A DNA stretch of 35,451 nt from NCBI RefSeq assembly GCF_001864835.1, contig NZ_MJGI01000021.1, positions 1-35,451 on the forward strand, read 5' to 3'. This stretch comes from Curtobacterium sp. MCBA15_001. Lineage in GTDB: Bacteria; Actinomycetota; Actinomycetes; Actinomycetales; Microbacteriaceae. The notes beneath the pieces are model-generated. The model searched no databases. It had not been told where the DNA came from and was given only the letters and a program-made list of their open reading frames with translations. Made by a program: the position numbers and the translations under genes. Position 1 is the stretch's first letter, and each line of letters begins with the position of its first letter. Below, piece after piece: positions 1 to 8,105 of this stretch.

Positions 1-3
1 ACA

Positions 4-43
4 CGAGAACGGCCGGCCCCCACCAGGGGACCGGCCGTTCTCG
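4..43 (-). terminator. Strong hairpin, candidate terminator downstream of the DUF805 gene
   Basis: Two perfect 13-base arms (CGAGAACGGCCGG at 4-16 and CCGGCCGTTCTCG at 31-43) plus four further C-G pairs inside enclose a 4-base loop. It lies 16 bases past the stop of the minus-strand DUF805 gene, so it probably ends that transcript. No T-tract is visible on the minus side because the window ends there, so a bidirectional role shared with an unseen neighbour is possible. Confidence 0.7.
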
Positions 44-59
44 CGTTGCTCGGACGTGG

Positions 60-485
60 CTACGCGTCGAAGCGGCTGCCCTTCGGGTTCGCCGGCAGCA
101 GGAACATCACGAACAGCACGAGCGACCCGATGCCCGGTAGCACGTGCAGGAACTGCCAGAACCCGGAGCGGTTCGCGTCGTGGAGACGACGGGCGCCGAG
201 CGCCAGCGACCCGACGAGGGTCGCCAGCGCCCAGAGCACGAACAGGTACGAGCCGACCGGGTTCTCCAGCATCGGGCTGTCCGGGGTGAACGCCTGCGGG
301 ACGAGCTGCAGGACGAGACCGATCGCCAGCGAGGTGATCCACCACCACCAGAACTCGGCGCGCGACGCCCGTCCGGTGAACACGGTGTACTTCCGCCAGA
401 ACCGGCGGACTGCCTCGGTGAAGGGCGCGCCGTAGAAGGGGTCCCGCAGGGCGACCCCACCGGGCTGCGGGCTGTCGTCTGTCAT
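60..485 (-). CDS. DUF805 family small integral membrane protein
   Basis: A 141-residue protein beginning MTDDSPQPGG. It shows the DUF805 hallmarks: an N-terminal amphipathic stretch ending in GRASRAEFWWW, then hydrophobic segments (about residues 50-65, 78-96 and 115-135) separated by the conserved RRLHDANRSGFW loop. DUF805 proteins are inner-membrane proteins of unknown biochemical role. The start at 485 is chosen because the DUF805 domain begins soon after it. No Shine-Dalgarno sequence is seen, so the message may be leaderless. The open frame continues further upstream, but that extension is Arg-rich and overlaps the next gene antisense-style, so it is rejected. It lies 44 bases after the secreted-protein gene on the same strand. 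A strong hairpin follows the stop. Confidence 0.85.
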   Translation of the reverse strand: MTDDSPQPGGVALRDPFYGAPFTEAVRRFWRKYTVFTGRASRAEFWWWWITSLAIGLVLQLVPQAFTPDSPMLENPVGSYLFVLWALATLVGSLALGARRLHDANRSGFWQFLHVLPGIGSLVLFVMFLLPANPKGSRFDA

Positions 486-529
486 GCCGACAAGCCAACC
501 ACGCCCGAGCCCGGCGGACCGTGCAGCGA

Positions 530-1384
530 TCAGCCGCGGGTCGGGGTGACCGTCACCGAGCCCGAGGTCGTGCCGCCGACGTGCGCGACTGCGGTGAACG
601 TCGGGGCGTAGCCACCGAGCCACTCGACGTCGACCTTGGCGATGCCGTCGTCGTCGGCCATGAAGCCGTGCTGGGTGCCGTTCGACTCCGTGACCACGAC
701 GACCGCGTTCGGTGCCGTGTGGAGTCGGGCGAGCACGTGCTGCGCGCCGCCCTGGAAGCGGATGACCGCCCACTCGGCAGTCGGGGCATCGGACCCGCCC
801 GACTCACCCGCGCCCGGGTGGGTGAAGCCCCAGTCGACCGGACCCGGAGCCGGCTGCGCGGTGGTGTCCTCGCTGCCGGCGCCGGCGCCCGGGTGGGTGA
901 AGCCGACGTCCACCGGACCGGGAGCGGGCTGCGCCGTGCTGTCGTCACCGGCGTCGTCGGAGCCGCCACCGACCGTCAGGCGGACCGGGGCCGACTCCGC
1001 AGCGGGGCGACCCTCGGAGTCGTAGGCAACGGCGTGGATCGTGTGCACGCCCGCGCCGAGCGTCAGCGGGGTGGCGTAGCAGTCCCATCCGCCGTCGGAG
1101 ACGTACGGGTTGGTCTCGGTGGTGCAGACCTGGTTCCCCTGGTCGTCGACCACGTCGACACGGACGCCGGCGAACCGGTCGTCACCGGTCGCCGAACCGA
1201 TGCCCATGACCGGGCTGAACTCGAGCTCCGCGATGCCGTCGTAGACGGAGGTGTGCTCGCCGTTGCTGAACACGGCGCCGATCTCGGGCGTGGGGACGGG
1301 GGTGGCCGCCTGCGCTGCCGTGGGGACGGCGACGGTGGCGACGAGGGCCGCGGCGAGTGCGGCTGGTGCGATGAACTTGTCCAC
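530..1384 (-). CDS. Secreted protein with duplicated Pro/Gly-rich motif
   Basis: A 284-residue protein of no family I recognise. The GTG start at 1384 (MDKFIAPAAL) is preferred over a GTG 18 bases upstream because AGAAGGAG sits four bases before it. Residues 1-26 form a classical signal peptide with a hydrophobic core and an AQA cleavage site. A beta-rich region follows (about residues 30-140, with two cysteines in QVCTTE and WDCYAT that could form a disulfide), resembling an Ig-like fold. Then come two copies of TAQPAPGPVD[V/W]GFTHPGAG 75 bases apart, and a second beta-rich C-terminal region ending in SVTVTPTRG. There is no sortase motif, lipobox or transmembrane anchor, so export and release is the likely fate. 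Function is unknown. Confidence 0.8.
   Translation of the reverse strand: MDKFIAPAALAAALVATVAVPTAAQAATPVPTPEIGAVFSNGEHTSVYDGIAELEFSPVMGIGSATGDDRFAGVRVDVVDDQGNQVCTTETNPYVSDGGWDCYATPLTLGAGVHTIHAVAYDSEGRPAAESAPVRLTVGGGSDDAGDDSTAQPAPGPVDVGFTHPGAGAGSEDTTAQPAPGPVDWGFTHPGAGESGGSDAPTAEWAVIRFQGGAQHVLARLHTAPNAVVVVTESNGTQHGFMADDDGIAKVDVEWLGGYAPTFTAVAHVGGTTSGSVTVTPTRG
806..937 (-). repeat. Two 57-bp direct repeats inside the secreted-protein gene
   Basis: Copies at 881-937 and 806-862 (period 75 bases) encode TAQPAPGPVDVGFTHPGAG and TAQPAPGPVDWGFTHPGAG. They differ mainly at synonymous positions and at the V/W position, so the duplication has been kept in frame while drifting. Confidence 0.85.
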
Positions 1385-1446
1385 GATGCTCCTTCTGGTC
1401 ACGGGCGTGACCCACGGAGTCTACGTGTATTTCACATGTCGAATAT

Positions 1447-1462
1447 GCTCGCATCTGCGAGC
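1447..1462. terminator. Short inverted repeat between ABC operon end and secreted-protein gene
   Basis: The 16-base sequence GCTCGCATCTGCGAGC has 7-base perfect arms around a 2-base centre. It lies 30 bases past the stop of the ABC operon on the minus strand and is followed there by an A/T-rich ATATTC. It could be a weak terminator of the ABC operon or an operator for the downstream secreted-protein gene; the sequence does not decide. Confidence 0.4.
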
Positions 1463-1491
1463 ACGCGACACGGTCCACCGCACCGGGCCGC

Positions 1492-3393
1492 CTACACCAG
1501 CGAGTCCCGCCAGGCCGCGTGCAGCTGGGCGAACCGCCCCGTGCCCGCGATCAGGTCGTCCGGCGTACCGTCCTCGACGATCCGGCCGTACTCCATCACG
1601 AGCACCCGGTGGGCGATCGCGACGGTGGACAGTCGGTGCGCGATGATCACCGCGGTCCGGTCGGCGAGCAGCGTCTCCAGGCCCTCCTGCACGAGCCGCT
1701 CGGACGGGATGTCGAGCGACGCCGTGGCCTCGTCGAGGATGAGCACCTTCGGGTCCGCGATGAAGGCCCGCGCGAACGAGAGCAGCTGCCGCTGCCCGGC
1801 CGACACCCGCCCACCGCGCTTGTTCACGTCGGTGTCGTACCCGTCGGGGAGCGCCATGATGAACTCGTGCGCGCCGACGGCCCGGGCGGACGCCTCGATC
1901 TCGGCGCGGGACGCCCCCGGCTTGCCGAGCGCGATGTTGTCGGCGACGGTGCCCGAGAACAAGTACGCCTCCTGTGTCACCATGACGACCGCGCGGCGCA
2001 TGTCCTTCGAGTCGAGGTCGCGCAGGTCCACGCCGTCGAGCCGCACCGATCCCCGGGACGGGTCGTAGAAGCGCGCCATGAGCTTGGCGAGCGTGGACTT
2101 GCCCGCACCGGTGGACCCCACCAGGGCGATGGTCTGACCAGCCGGGATGTGCAGCGCGAACTCCGGCAGCACGACCTTGCCCTTGTTGTAGGCGAACTCG
2201 ACGTCGTCGAAGTCCATCCTCCCCTTGGCGTCGGCCAGCTTGGTCGGCTTCACCGGGTCCGGCACGCTCGGCCGTTCCTCGAGCACGCCGGAGATCTTCT
2301 CCATGGCGGCCGAGGCGGACTGGTACCCGTTGTAGAACATCGCGAGTTCCTGTGCCGGGTCGAAGAAGCGCTTGGCGTACAGCGCGACCGCGAGCAGCGC
2401 ACCGACCTCGAGCGTCCCGCCGACGACCCGGAAGCCGCCGACGATGACGACCGCGGCGAGCGTCACGTTGCCGATGAGCACGAGCACCGGGTCGAAGGTC
2501 CCGAACAGGTTGAAGACCTTCGTGTTCGACACCCGGTAGTCCTCGACGTACCCGCCGTACTCGTCGCGGTTGCGGGACTCCTTGCGGAAGGCCTGCACCG
2601 CGCGGATGCCCGTCATGGTCTCGACGAAGTGCACGATGACGCGCGCCGAGGTCACCCGCGTGGCCCGGAAGAGCGTCTGCGAGTTCGTCTGGAACCAGCG
2701 GATCAGGAACCAGAGCGGCACGAGCGACGCGGCGAGCACCAGCCCGGACGTCGGGTCGAGCGACACCAGGGCGATGGCGGTGAACACCATGTAGAGCACG
2801 CCCTGGATGAGCTGGTTCAGCCCGGAGTCGAGCAGCTCGCGGATCGAGTCGAGGTCACTCGTCTGGCGGGAGATGATCCGGCCCGACGTGTAGGTCTCGT
2901 GGAACTCGAGCGACAGGCGCTGCGTGTGCAGGAACACGCGCTTGCGCAGGTCGAACAGGATCGCCTGGCTGATCCGGGCCGCCAGCACGGTGTACCAGGC
3001 GGTCAGGACCGCTCCGAGCACCGCGACGACGATGTACGTCGCCACGACGCCGAACGCCGGCACCCAGTCGTTCTGCTCGAGCACCCGGGGCAGCGCGTTG
3101 TCGATGCCCCACGCGATGAGCGCCGGGCCGGCGACCTGGCCGCCGGTGGAGACGACCACGACGACGCCGAGCAGCACCAGCCGGAGCTTCAGCGGTGCGG
3201 CGAGGGACCCGAGCAGAGCGAGGGAGCGGCGCCGCAGGCGCTTGCTCTCCGCCTTGGTGAAGTCCTGGCGCTCCTCGCCGCGGACCCCGAGCGTGGTGAT
3301 CGATGCGGTGATCGGCGCGGCAGACTGCTCGTCCGGAGCGTCCTGCTCGGCTGCAGCCGTGCCTCCAGGCAGGTGCTGTTCCTGCTGGGTCAT
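1492..3393 (-). CDS. ABC exporter half-transporter, consensus-Walker-B subunit
   Basis: A 633-residue fused membrane-ATPase protein. Residues about 60-360 form the six-helix type I exporter domain and the rest the nucleotide-binding domain. Walker A is GSTGAGKST (426-434), the Q-loop is intact (VTQEAYLF), Walker B is VLILDE with catalytic Glu555, and the H-loop is IIAHRLST. The signature is VSAGQ (530-534) rather than LSGGQ. A normal Glu with a degenerate signature is the pattern of the consensus-ATPase subunit of heterodimeric exporters such as TM287/288 or BmrCD. The start overlaps the previous gene by 4 bases (ATGA), indicating translational coupling with its partner. The substrate (drug, lipid or peptide) cannot be read from sequence. 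Confidence 0.92.
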   Translation of the reverse strand: MTQQEQHLPGGTAAAEQDAPDEQSAAPITASITTLGVRGEERQDFTKAESKRLRRRSLALLGSLAAPLKLRLVLLGVVVVVSTGGQVAGPALIAWGIDNALPRVLEQNDWVPAFGVVATYIVVAVLGAVLTAWYTVLAARISQAILFDLRKRVFLHTQRLSLEFHETYTSGRIISRQTSDLDSIRELLDSGLNQLIQGVLYMVFTAIALVSLDPTSGLVLAASLVPLWFLIRWFQTNSQTLFRATRVTSARVIVHFVETMTGIRAVQAFRKESRNRDEYGGYVEDYRVSNTKVFNLFGTFDPVLVLIGNVTLAAVVIVGGFRVVGGTLEVGALLAVALYAKRFFDPAQELAMFYNGYQSASAAMEKISGVLEERPSVPDPVKPTKLADAKGRMDFDDVEFAYNKGKVVLPEFALHIPAGQTIALVGSTGAGKSTLAKLMARFYDPSRGSVRLDGVDLRDLDSKDMRRAVVMVTQEAYLFSGTVADNIALGKPGASRAEIEASARAVGAHEFIMALPDGYDTDVNKRGGRVSAGQRQLLSFARAFIADPKVLILDEATASLDIPSERLVQEGLETLLADRTAVIIAHRLSTVAIAHRVLVMEYGRIVEDGTPDDLIAGTGRFAQLHAAWRDSLV

Positions 3394-5198
3394 GCCATCG
3401 CCTCCTCTCGTGCGGTGGCGTCGTCCTCGTCGAGCGACGAGATGACGTAGCGGTAGTGGTCGTTGGTGGCCATCAGCTCCGAGTGGGTGCCGACGGCGGT
3501 GACGACGCCGTTCTCCATGAGCGCGACGCGGTCCGCGAGCGTCACCGTCGACGGACGGTGCGCCACGATGAGCGACGTGGTGTCCGCCAGGACCCGGCGC
3601 AGGCCGGCTTCGACCCGCGCTTCGGTGTCGACGTCGAGCGCCGACAGCGGGTCGTCGAGCACCAGCACCGACGGTCGCGCCGCGATCGCCCTGGCCAGGG
3701 CAAGGCGCTGCCGCTGCCCACCGGACAGGGACAGCCCCTCTTCACCGACGCGCGTGTCCACGCCGTCGGGCAGGTCGTCCACGAAGGACGCCTGCGCGAT
3801 GTCGAGGGCCTCGCGCATCAGGGCCTCGGCCTCGGCGCCGGAGACGTCCGGACGCCCGAGCAGCACGTTCTCGCGCACGGTCGTCGAGAACAGCGTGGCG
3901 TCCTCGAACGCGACGCCGACGTGCCGCCGCAGTTCTTCGCGCGTCAGGTCGCGGATGTCGACCCCGTCGATCGTCACCGAACCACCGGTCACGTCGTACA
4001 GCCGCGGCACGAGCGAGAGCAGCGTGGTCTTGCCGCACCCGGTCAGTCCGACGAGCGCCATGGTCTCCCCGGGCTCGAGGCGCAGTTCGACGCCGTTGAT
4101 CAGGTCGGGGTACTGCGGTGCGGAGTCCTGGTACCGGAAGTGCACGGCGTTGAAGGACAGCGCCCCGTGCGGCTCGGCGATCGTCTTCGGGTGCTCGGGG
4201 TCCGTGATCGTGTTCTCGGAGTCCATCACCTCGAAGAAGCGGTCGACCGCGGTCCGGGTGTCGAAGGTCATCGACAGGAAGAACCCGATCGACTCGATCG
4301 GGAACCGCAGCACGGTCGCGGTCGCGAAGAACCCGAACAGCTGCCCGACGGTGAGCTGGTCCTGGCTCGCCAGCCAGATGCCGGCGAGCAGGCACAGCGC
4401 GAACGCGACGTCCGGCACGAGCAGCAGCCACAGCCAGATGCTCGCGATGGCCTTCGCCTTCTCGATCTCGGTGCCACGCAGCGCCTCGGCCTGGTCGCTG
4501 AACTCCTCCAGCTTGTGGCCACCGCGGCCGAACGCCTTGAGCACGCGGATGCCGTGCACCGACTGCTCGACGCTCGTCGCGAGGTCACCGACCTGGTCCT
4601 GGCTGCGGCGCGCGACGACGGAGTACCGCCGCTCGAACAGCAGCCCGTTGATCCACAGCGGGATCGACGCGACCAGGAAGATCAGGCCGAGCAGCCACCC
4701 GAAGGTGAACAGCACGGCGAACCCGACGACGATCGTGATGACGTTGATGACGAGCAGCACGACGCCGAACGCCAGCCACCGTCGAATCAGGGACAGGTCG
4801 GACACCGAACGGGACAGCAGCTGCCCGGACTCCCACCGGTCGTGGAACGCGACCGGCAGGTCCTGCAGCTTGGCGTACAGCGCGTTGCGCATGCTCGTCT
4901 CGATGCGGGTCGACGGGCGCATCACCATCCGGCGGCGCGAGGCGATGAAGAACGCCTCGAGCAGCCCGAGGGCGAGCACGCCGAGGCCGGCCGGCCAGAT
5001 CTGCGCGTCGTCCTTCGACGACAGCGGACCGTCGACCAGCCACTGCAGGACGTACGGGATGGCGAGCGCCACCAGGGAGGCACCCAACGCCGCGGCCATG
5101 CCGGCGATGAGGCGGCCCTGGAAGGGCTTCACGTAGGGGTAGATCCGCGCGATCGCGCGGAAGGTGGACGGGCGCGCCGTGGTGGGCGACTTGGACAT
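3390..5198 (-). CDS. ABC exporter half-transporter, degenerate-site subunit
   Basis: A 602-residue partner of the downstream half-transporter. The ATG at 5198 ([10 protein letters not shown]) is chosen over one 15 bases upstream because AGGA sits eight bases before it. Residues about 20-330 form the exporter membrane domain. Walker A is GLTGCGKTT (about 384-392), the signature is a perfect LSGGQ (about 491-495), and Walker B reads VLVLDD, with Asp replacing the catalytic Glu. The Q-loop position reads VAFEDATLF, so its Gln is also replaced. These are the features of the non-hydrolysing site of a heterodimeric exporter, complementary to the partner's. It is the first gene of a two-gene operon; inverted repeats lie in the 5' region. 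Confidence 0.92.
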   Translation of the reverse strand: MSKSPTTARPSTFRAIARIYPYVKPFQGRLIAGMAAALGASLVALAIPYVLQWLVDGPLSSKDDAQIWPAGLGVLALGLLEAFFIASRRRMVMRPSTRIETSMRNALYAKLQDLPVAFHDRWESGQLLSRSVSDLSLIRRWLAFGVVLLVINVITIVVGFAVLFTFGWLLGLIFLVASIPLWINGLLFERRYSVVARRSQDQVGDLATSVEQSVHGIRVLKAFGRGGHKLEEFSDQAEALRGTEIEKAKAIASIWLWLLLVPDVAFALCLLAGIWLASQDQLTVGQLFGFFATATVLRFPIESIGFFLSMTFDTRTAVDRFFEVMDSENTITDPEHPKTIAEPHGALSFNAVHFRYQDSAPQYPDLINGVELRLEPGETMALVGLTGCGKTTLLSLVPRLYDVTGGSVTIDGVDIRDLTREELRRHVGVAFEDATLFSTTVRENVLLGRPDVSGAEAEALMREALDIAQASFVDDLPDGVDTRVGEEGLSLSGGQRQRLALARAIAARPSVLVLDDPLSALDVDTEARVEAGLRRVLADTTSLIVAHRPSTVTLADRVALMENGVVTAVGTHSELMATNDHYRYVISSLDEDDATAREEAMA

Positions 5199-5239
5199 GC
5201 GTTGCGTCCTCATGCGTCTGCCGGGTCACCCCACCAGGT

Positions 5240-5260
5240 CGCGTGACGGTTCGTCACGCG
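5240..5260. promoter_or_regulatory. Perfect 9-bp inverted repeat upstream of the ABC exporter operon
   Basis: CGCGTGACG (5240-5248) and CGTCACGCG (5252-5260) flank a 3-base centre, 42 bases before the ABC start codon. A related repeat, CGTCAC-tcgc-GTGACG, sits at 5331-5346. Shared half-sites suggest a repressor operator, as is common for exporters controlled by TetR- or MarR-type regulators; a stem-loop in the mRNA leader is the alternative. Confidence 0.4.
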
Positions 5261-5330
5261 GGCTCGGTCGGGAGGCTCGGTGTGCGTTGCGTGGTCGGCA
5301 TCGGCCGGGCGCGTGGTTGCGCGCCACCGC

Positions 5331-5346
5331 CGTCACTCGCGTGACG
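5331..5346. promoter_or_regulatory. Second CGTCAC/GTGACG inverted repeat
   Basis: CGTCAC (5331-5336), a 4-base spacer and GTGACG (5341-5346) repeat the half-sites of the palindrome at 5240-5260 in the opposite order. Two related sites 91 bases apart upstream of one operon are suggestive of an operator pair, but short GC-rich palindromes also arise by chance. Confidence 0.3.
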
Positions 5347-5834
5347 TCGGTCGGGCCGATGGGCACCGAGGGACACTCGTCCCCGGGTTCTCAGCGGGTG
5401 GTTCGCGGTCGCACTCGTCGGTGCGCCCGCGCGAGGCCGTGGGAGTCGGCCTGACTAGACGGCGGCCGCGGCTCGTCGGGGTCGCGGAGCGGGAGTGGTC
5501 CCCACAACGGACACGAGACCTGCACGGGCGGCCGTCGCCGCGGTTCCGGTCGAGATGTCCATCGTCACTCCAGTCGTCGTCTTCGTCACCGTTGTGTCCG
5601 CGGTGCCGCCGGTCCCGAGGGATCGTCGGCTGCCTGCCGCGGAGCCTTACAGACTATTCGCAGGGACTCACAGCGCGCAATGGGGTTCCCGAAATCGGTC
5701 TGCGCCCTCGAGGTTCCAGAATTACGGCATCTCGACCGGCCCGACCGACCAGTCGTGGAACTTCGGCGGACGTGAGCGGCAGTTTGTGCACCCCGGAGCA
5801 GCAGCGTCGACGTCAGCGGACGCATCGATCGGCG

Positions 5835-7469
5835 TCAGTGGAAGAAGTGCCGTTCGCCGGTGAAGTACATCGTCACGCCGGCGGCCTTCGCCGCCTGGAT
5901 GACCTCGTCGTCGCGGACGCTGCCCCCGGGCTGGGCGACGGCGCGGACCCCGGCGTCGATGAGCACCTGCAGGCCGTCCGCGAACGGGAAGAACGCGTCT
6001 GAGGCCGCGACCGATCCGGCAGCGCGGTCACCGGCCCGGGTCACGGCGAGGTGGCACGAGTCGACCCGGTTGACCTGGCCCATGCCGACGCCGACGCTCG
6101 CGCCGCGGTTCGCCAGCAGGATCGCGTTCGACTTCACCGCACGGCTGGCCTTCCACGCGAAGGCGAGGTCGGCGAGGGTGGCGTCGTCCGCGGGCTCGCC
6201 GGCGACGAGGTCCCACGTGGACTGGTCGAACCCGGTGAAGCGGTCGGCGTCCTGCACGAGGAAGCCACCGGAGACCTGCTTGACCTCCCGCGGGGCCAGC
6301 GCGAAGTCGGCGGGCAGCGTCAGCAGGCGGATGTTCTTCTTGCGCGACAGGACCTCGAGCGCCTCGGGGTCGAAGCCCGGGGCCACGACGACCTCGGTGA
6401 AGATGTCCTTGACCGTCTCGGCCATCTGCAGCGTGACCGGGCGGTTGGCCGCGATGACCCCACCGAACGCGGACAGCGGGTCACAGGCGTGGGCGGCCGC
6501 GTGTGCCGAGGCGATCGGGTCGGCGGCGTCAGGGGCACCGACGGCGATGCCGCACGGGTTGGCGTGCTTGATGATCGCGACGGCCGGCTCGGTGAAGTCG
6601 AACGCGGCACGGACCGCGGCATCGGCGTCGACGTAGTTGTTGTACGACATCTCCTTGCCGTGCAGCTGCGTGGCCTGGGCGATGCCGGTGCCGTCCGGGG
6701 TCGTGTAGAGCGCGGCCGCCTGGTGCGCGTTCTCGCCGTAGCGCAGCGTCGCGGACAGGTCGGCGCCGAACGACAGGTGCTCGTCGAACGCACCGGGGGT
6801 CTCGATGTAGCCGCTGGTGGTCGGCGCCGCAGCCTGCGCGACGACGTCGCTGTGGAAGTACGACGCGACCGCGGTGTCGTACGCAGCGGTGTGGGCGAAG
6901 GCCTGGGCGGCGAGGCGCTTCCGGAACTCGAGCGAGGTCCCGCCGGCACGGACGGCCTCGACGACCTCGGCGTAGGAGCCGGGCGAGACGACGATCGCCA
7001 CGTTCGGGTGGTTCTTCGCCGAGGCGCGGACCATCGCGGGCCCGCCGATGTCGACGTTCTCGACCACGGTGGCGGTGTCAGCGCCCGAGGCCACCGTCTC
7101 GACGAACGGGTACAGGTTCACCACGACGAGCTGGAAGGCCTCGATGCCGAGGTCGGCGAGCTGTTGCTCGTGCGACTCTAGGCGGAGGTCGGCGAGCAGG
7201 CCCGCGTGCACGGCGGGGTGCAGCGTCTTGACACGGCCGTCGAGCGACTCGGGGAAGCCCGTCACGCTCGCGACGTCCGTGACGGCGTACCCGGCGTCGC
7301 GGATCGTCTGCGCGGTCGAGCCGGTCGACACGAGTTCGACACCGGCGTCCGCCAGGGCACCGGCGAGTTCGAGCAGGCCGGACTTGTCGCTGACGGAGAT
7401 GAGGGCGCGGCGCACGGGGACGACGTCCCGGTCGCGGTACAGGCTGGGGTCGGCGGCGTGGACGCTCAT
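5835..7469 (-). CDS. purH: Bifunctional AICAR transformylase / IMP cyclohydrolase
   Basis: A 544-residue enzyme for the last two steps of de novo IMP synthesis: formylation of AICAR with 10-formyl-THF, then ring closure to IMP. The N-terminal MGS-like cyclohydrolase domain is recognised by [29 protein letters not shown] and [15 protein letters not shown]. The C-terminal transformylase domain contains LRYGENAHQ, the conserved [13 protein letters not shown] and DAFFPFADG. The length is close to the family norm. The ATG at 7469 ([10 protein letters not shown]) overlaps the purN stop by four bases (ATGA), so the two genes are translationally coupled. Minus-strand order is perM-purN-purH. No clear terminator was seen after the stop. 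Confidence 0.97.
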   Translation of the reverse strand: MSVHAADPSLYRDRDVVPVRRALISVSDKSGLLELAGALADAGVELVSTGSTAQTIRDAGYAVTDVASVTGFPESLDGRVKTLHPAVHAGLLADLRLESHEQQLADLGIEAFQLVVVNLYPFVETVASGADTATVVENVDIGGPAMVRASAKNHPNVAIVVSPGSYAEVVEAVRAGGTSLEFRKRLAAQAFAHTAAYDTAVASYFHSDVVAQAAAPTTSGYIETPGAFDEHLSFGADLSATLRYGENAHQAAALYTTPDGTGIAQATQLHGKEMSYNNYVDADAAVRAAFDFTEPAVAIIKHANPCGIAVGAPDAADPIASAHAAAHACDPLSAFGGVIAANRPVTLQMAETVKDIFTEVVVAPGFDPEALEVLSRKKNIRLLTLPADFALAPREVKQVSGGFLVQDADRFTGFDQSTWDLVAGEPADDATLADLAFAWKASRAVKSNAILLANRGASVGVGMGQVNRVDSCHLAVTRAGDRAAGSVAASDAFFPFADGLQVLIDAGVRAVAQPGGSVRDDEVIQAAKAAGVTMYFTGERHFFH

Positions 7470-8059
7470 GCGCTCGTGGTGCCCTTCAGGTCGATGTGTC
7501 CGTTGGCGATGTCGAGGACGGTCTGGATCAGCAGGCGCCGTTCGACCGGCTTGATGCGGTCGTGCAGCGTGGACTCGGAGTCGTGCGGCAGCACCGGGAT
7601 GCGCTCCTGCGCCAGGACCGGACCGCTGTCGACACCGTCGTCGACCTGGATCACGCTCGCGCCGGTCTCGCTGACCCCGGCGGCCAGCGCGTCCCGCACG
7701 CCGTGGGCGCCGGGGAACTCGGGCAGGTACGCGGGGTGGGTGTTGATGATCGCGGGGCCGAACTCGGACACGACGGCCGGGGGCAGCAGCCGCATCAGGC
7801 CGGACAGGACGAGCAGGTCGGGCGACCACGGGCGGATCTGCTCGGCGAGCGCCTTGCCCCACTCGGCGCGCGAGGCGTAGCGGGAGAACGGCACCGAGAA
7901 CGTCGGGATCGAGTACTCCTCGCCCAGACCGAGTCCCTCGGCATCGCGGTCGGCACCGATGGCGACGACCCGGGCGGGGTACTCCGCGTCACGGGTCGCC
8001 TCGAGCAGGGCCCGGAGGTTCGAGCCGGTACCGGAGATCAGGACGACCAGTTCGAGCAC
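7466..8059 (-). CDS. purN: Phosphoribosylglycinamide formyltransferase
   Basis: A 197-residue GAR transformylase (purine step 3, uses 10-formyl-THF). Family marks are the N-terminal [18 protein letters not shown], the active-site region [17 protein letters not shown] (Asn and His), and [22 protein letters not shown] with the catalytic Asp. Two in-frame GTG codons are possible starts (8065 and 8059). I chose 8059 because TAGGCT, a plausible -10 element, ends exactly seven bases before it, which would give a leaderless message, and because [14 protein letters not shown] matches where PurN proteins usually begin. It is coupled to purH by a 4-base overlap; perM lies about 45 bases upstream. Confidence 0.95.
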   Translation of the reverse strand: MLELVVLISGTGSNLRALLEATRDAEYPARVVAIGADRDAEGLGLGEEYSIPTFSVPFSRYASRAEWGKALAEQIRPWSPDLLVLSGLMRLLPPAVVSEFGPAIINTHPAYLPEFPGAHGVRDALAAGVSETGASVIQVDDGVDSGPVLAQERIPVLPHDSESTLHDRIKPVERRLLIQTVLDIANGHIDLKGTTSA

Positions 8060-8066
8060 GGGCACC

Positions 8067-8072
8067 AGCCTA
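8067..8072 (-). promoter_or_regulatory. Candidate -10 element (TAGGCT) for purN
   Basis: TAGGCT on the minus strand lies seven bases from the second possible GTG start of purN. No good -35 hexamer is seen at 16-19 bases. The same hexamer occurs upstream of sucC (12332-12337) and twice upstream of the YccA gene (34402-34407, 34476-34481). Confidence 0.35.
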
Positions 8073-8105
8073 GCGGCGCTCCTGCCGTGCGACGGTCCCC
8101 GGCGA

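Larger units (their letters stand above)
5199..5834. other. Gene-poor region between the ABC operon and purH
   Basis: There is no open frame here that I would defend: the open stretches are Arg/Pro-rich shadows without ribosome binding sites. The half nearest the ABC operon holds two inverted repeats (5240-5260 and 5331-5346) built on CGTGACG/CGTCACG. The stretch 5640-5760 is noticeably more A/T-rich than its surroundings and may hold promoter DNA for the ABC operon or a degraded gene. No tRNA-like fold was found. Confidence 0.6.

Noticed and set aside
521..3450. Long plus-strand open frames opposite the secreted-protein and ABC genes
   Set aside because: Arg/Asp/Val-rich sequence without domains or ribosome binding sites; shadows of high-GC codon usage on the other strand.
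5640..5780. Possible tRNA or small structured RNA in the A/T-richer stretch
   Set aside because: No T-loop GGTTCxAxTCC with matching acceptor and anticodon stems could be built.
5280..5863. Open frames in the gap before purH on either strand
   Set aside because: Low-complexity Arg/Ser/Pro translations, no ribosome binding site, and overlap with the purH end; not credible as genes.
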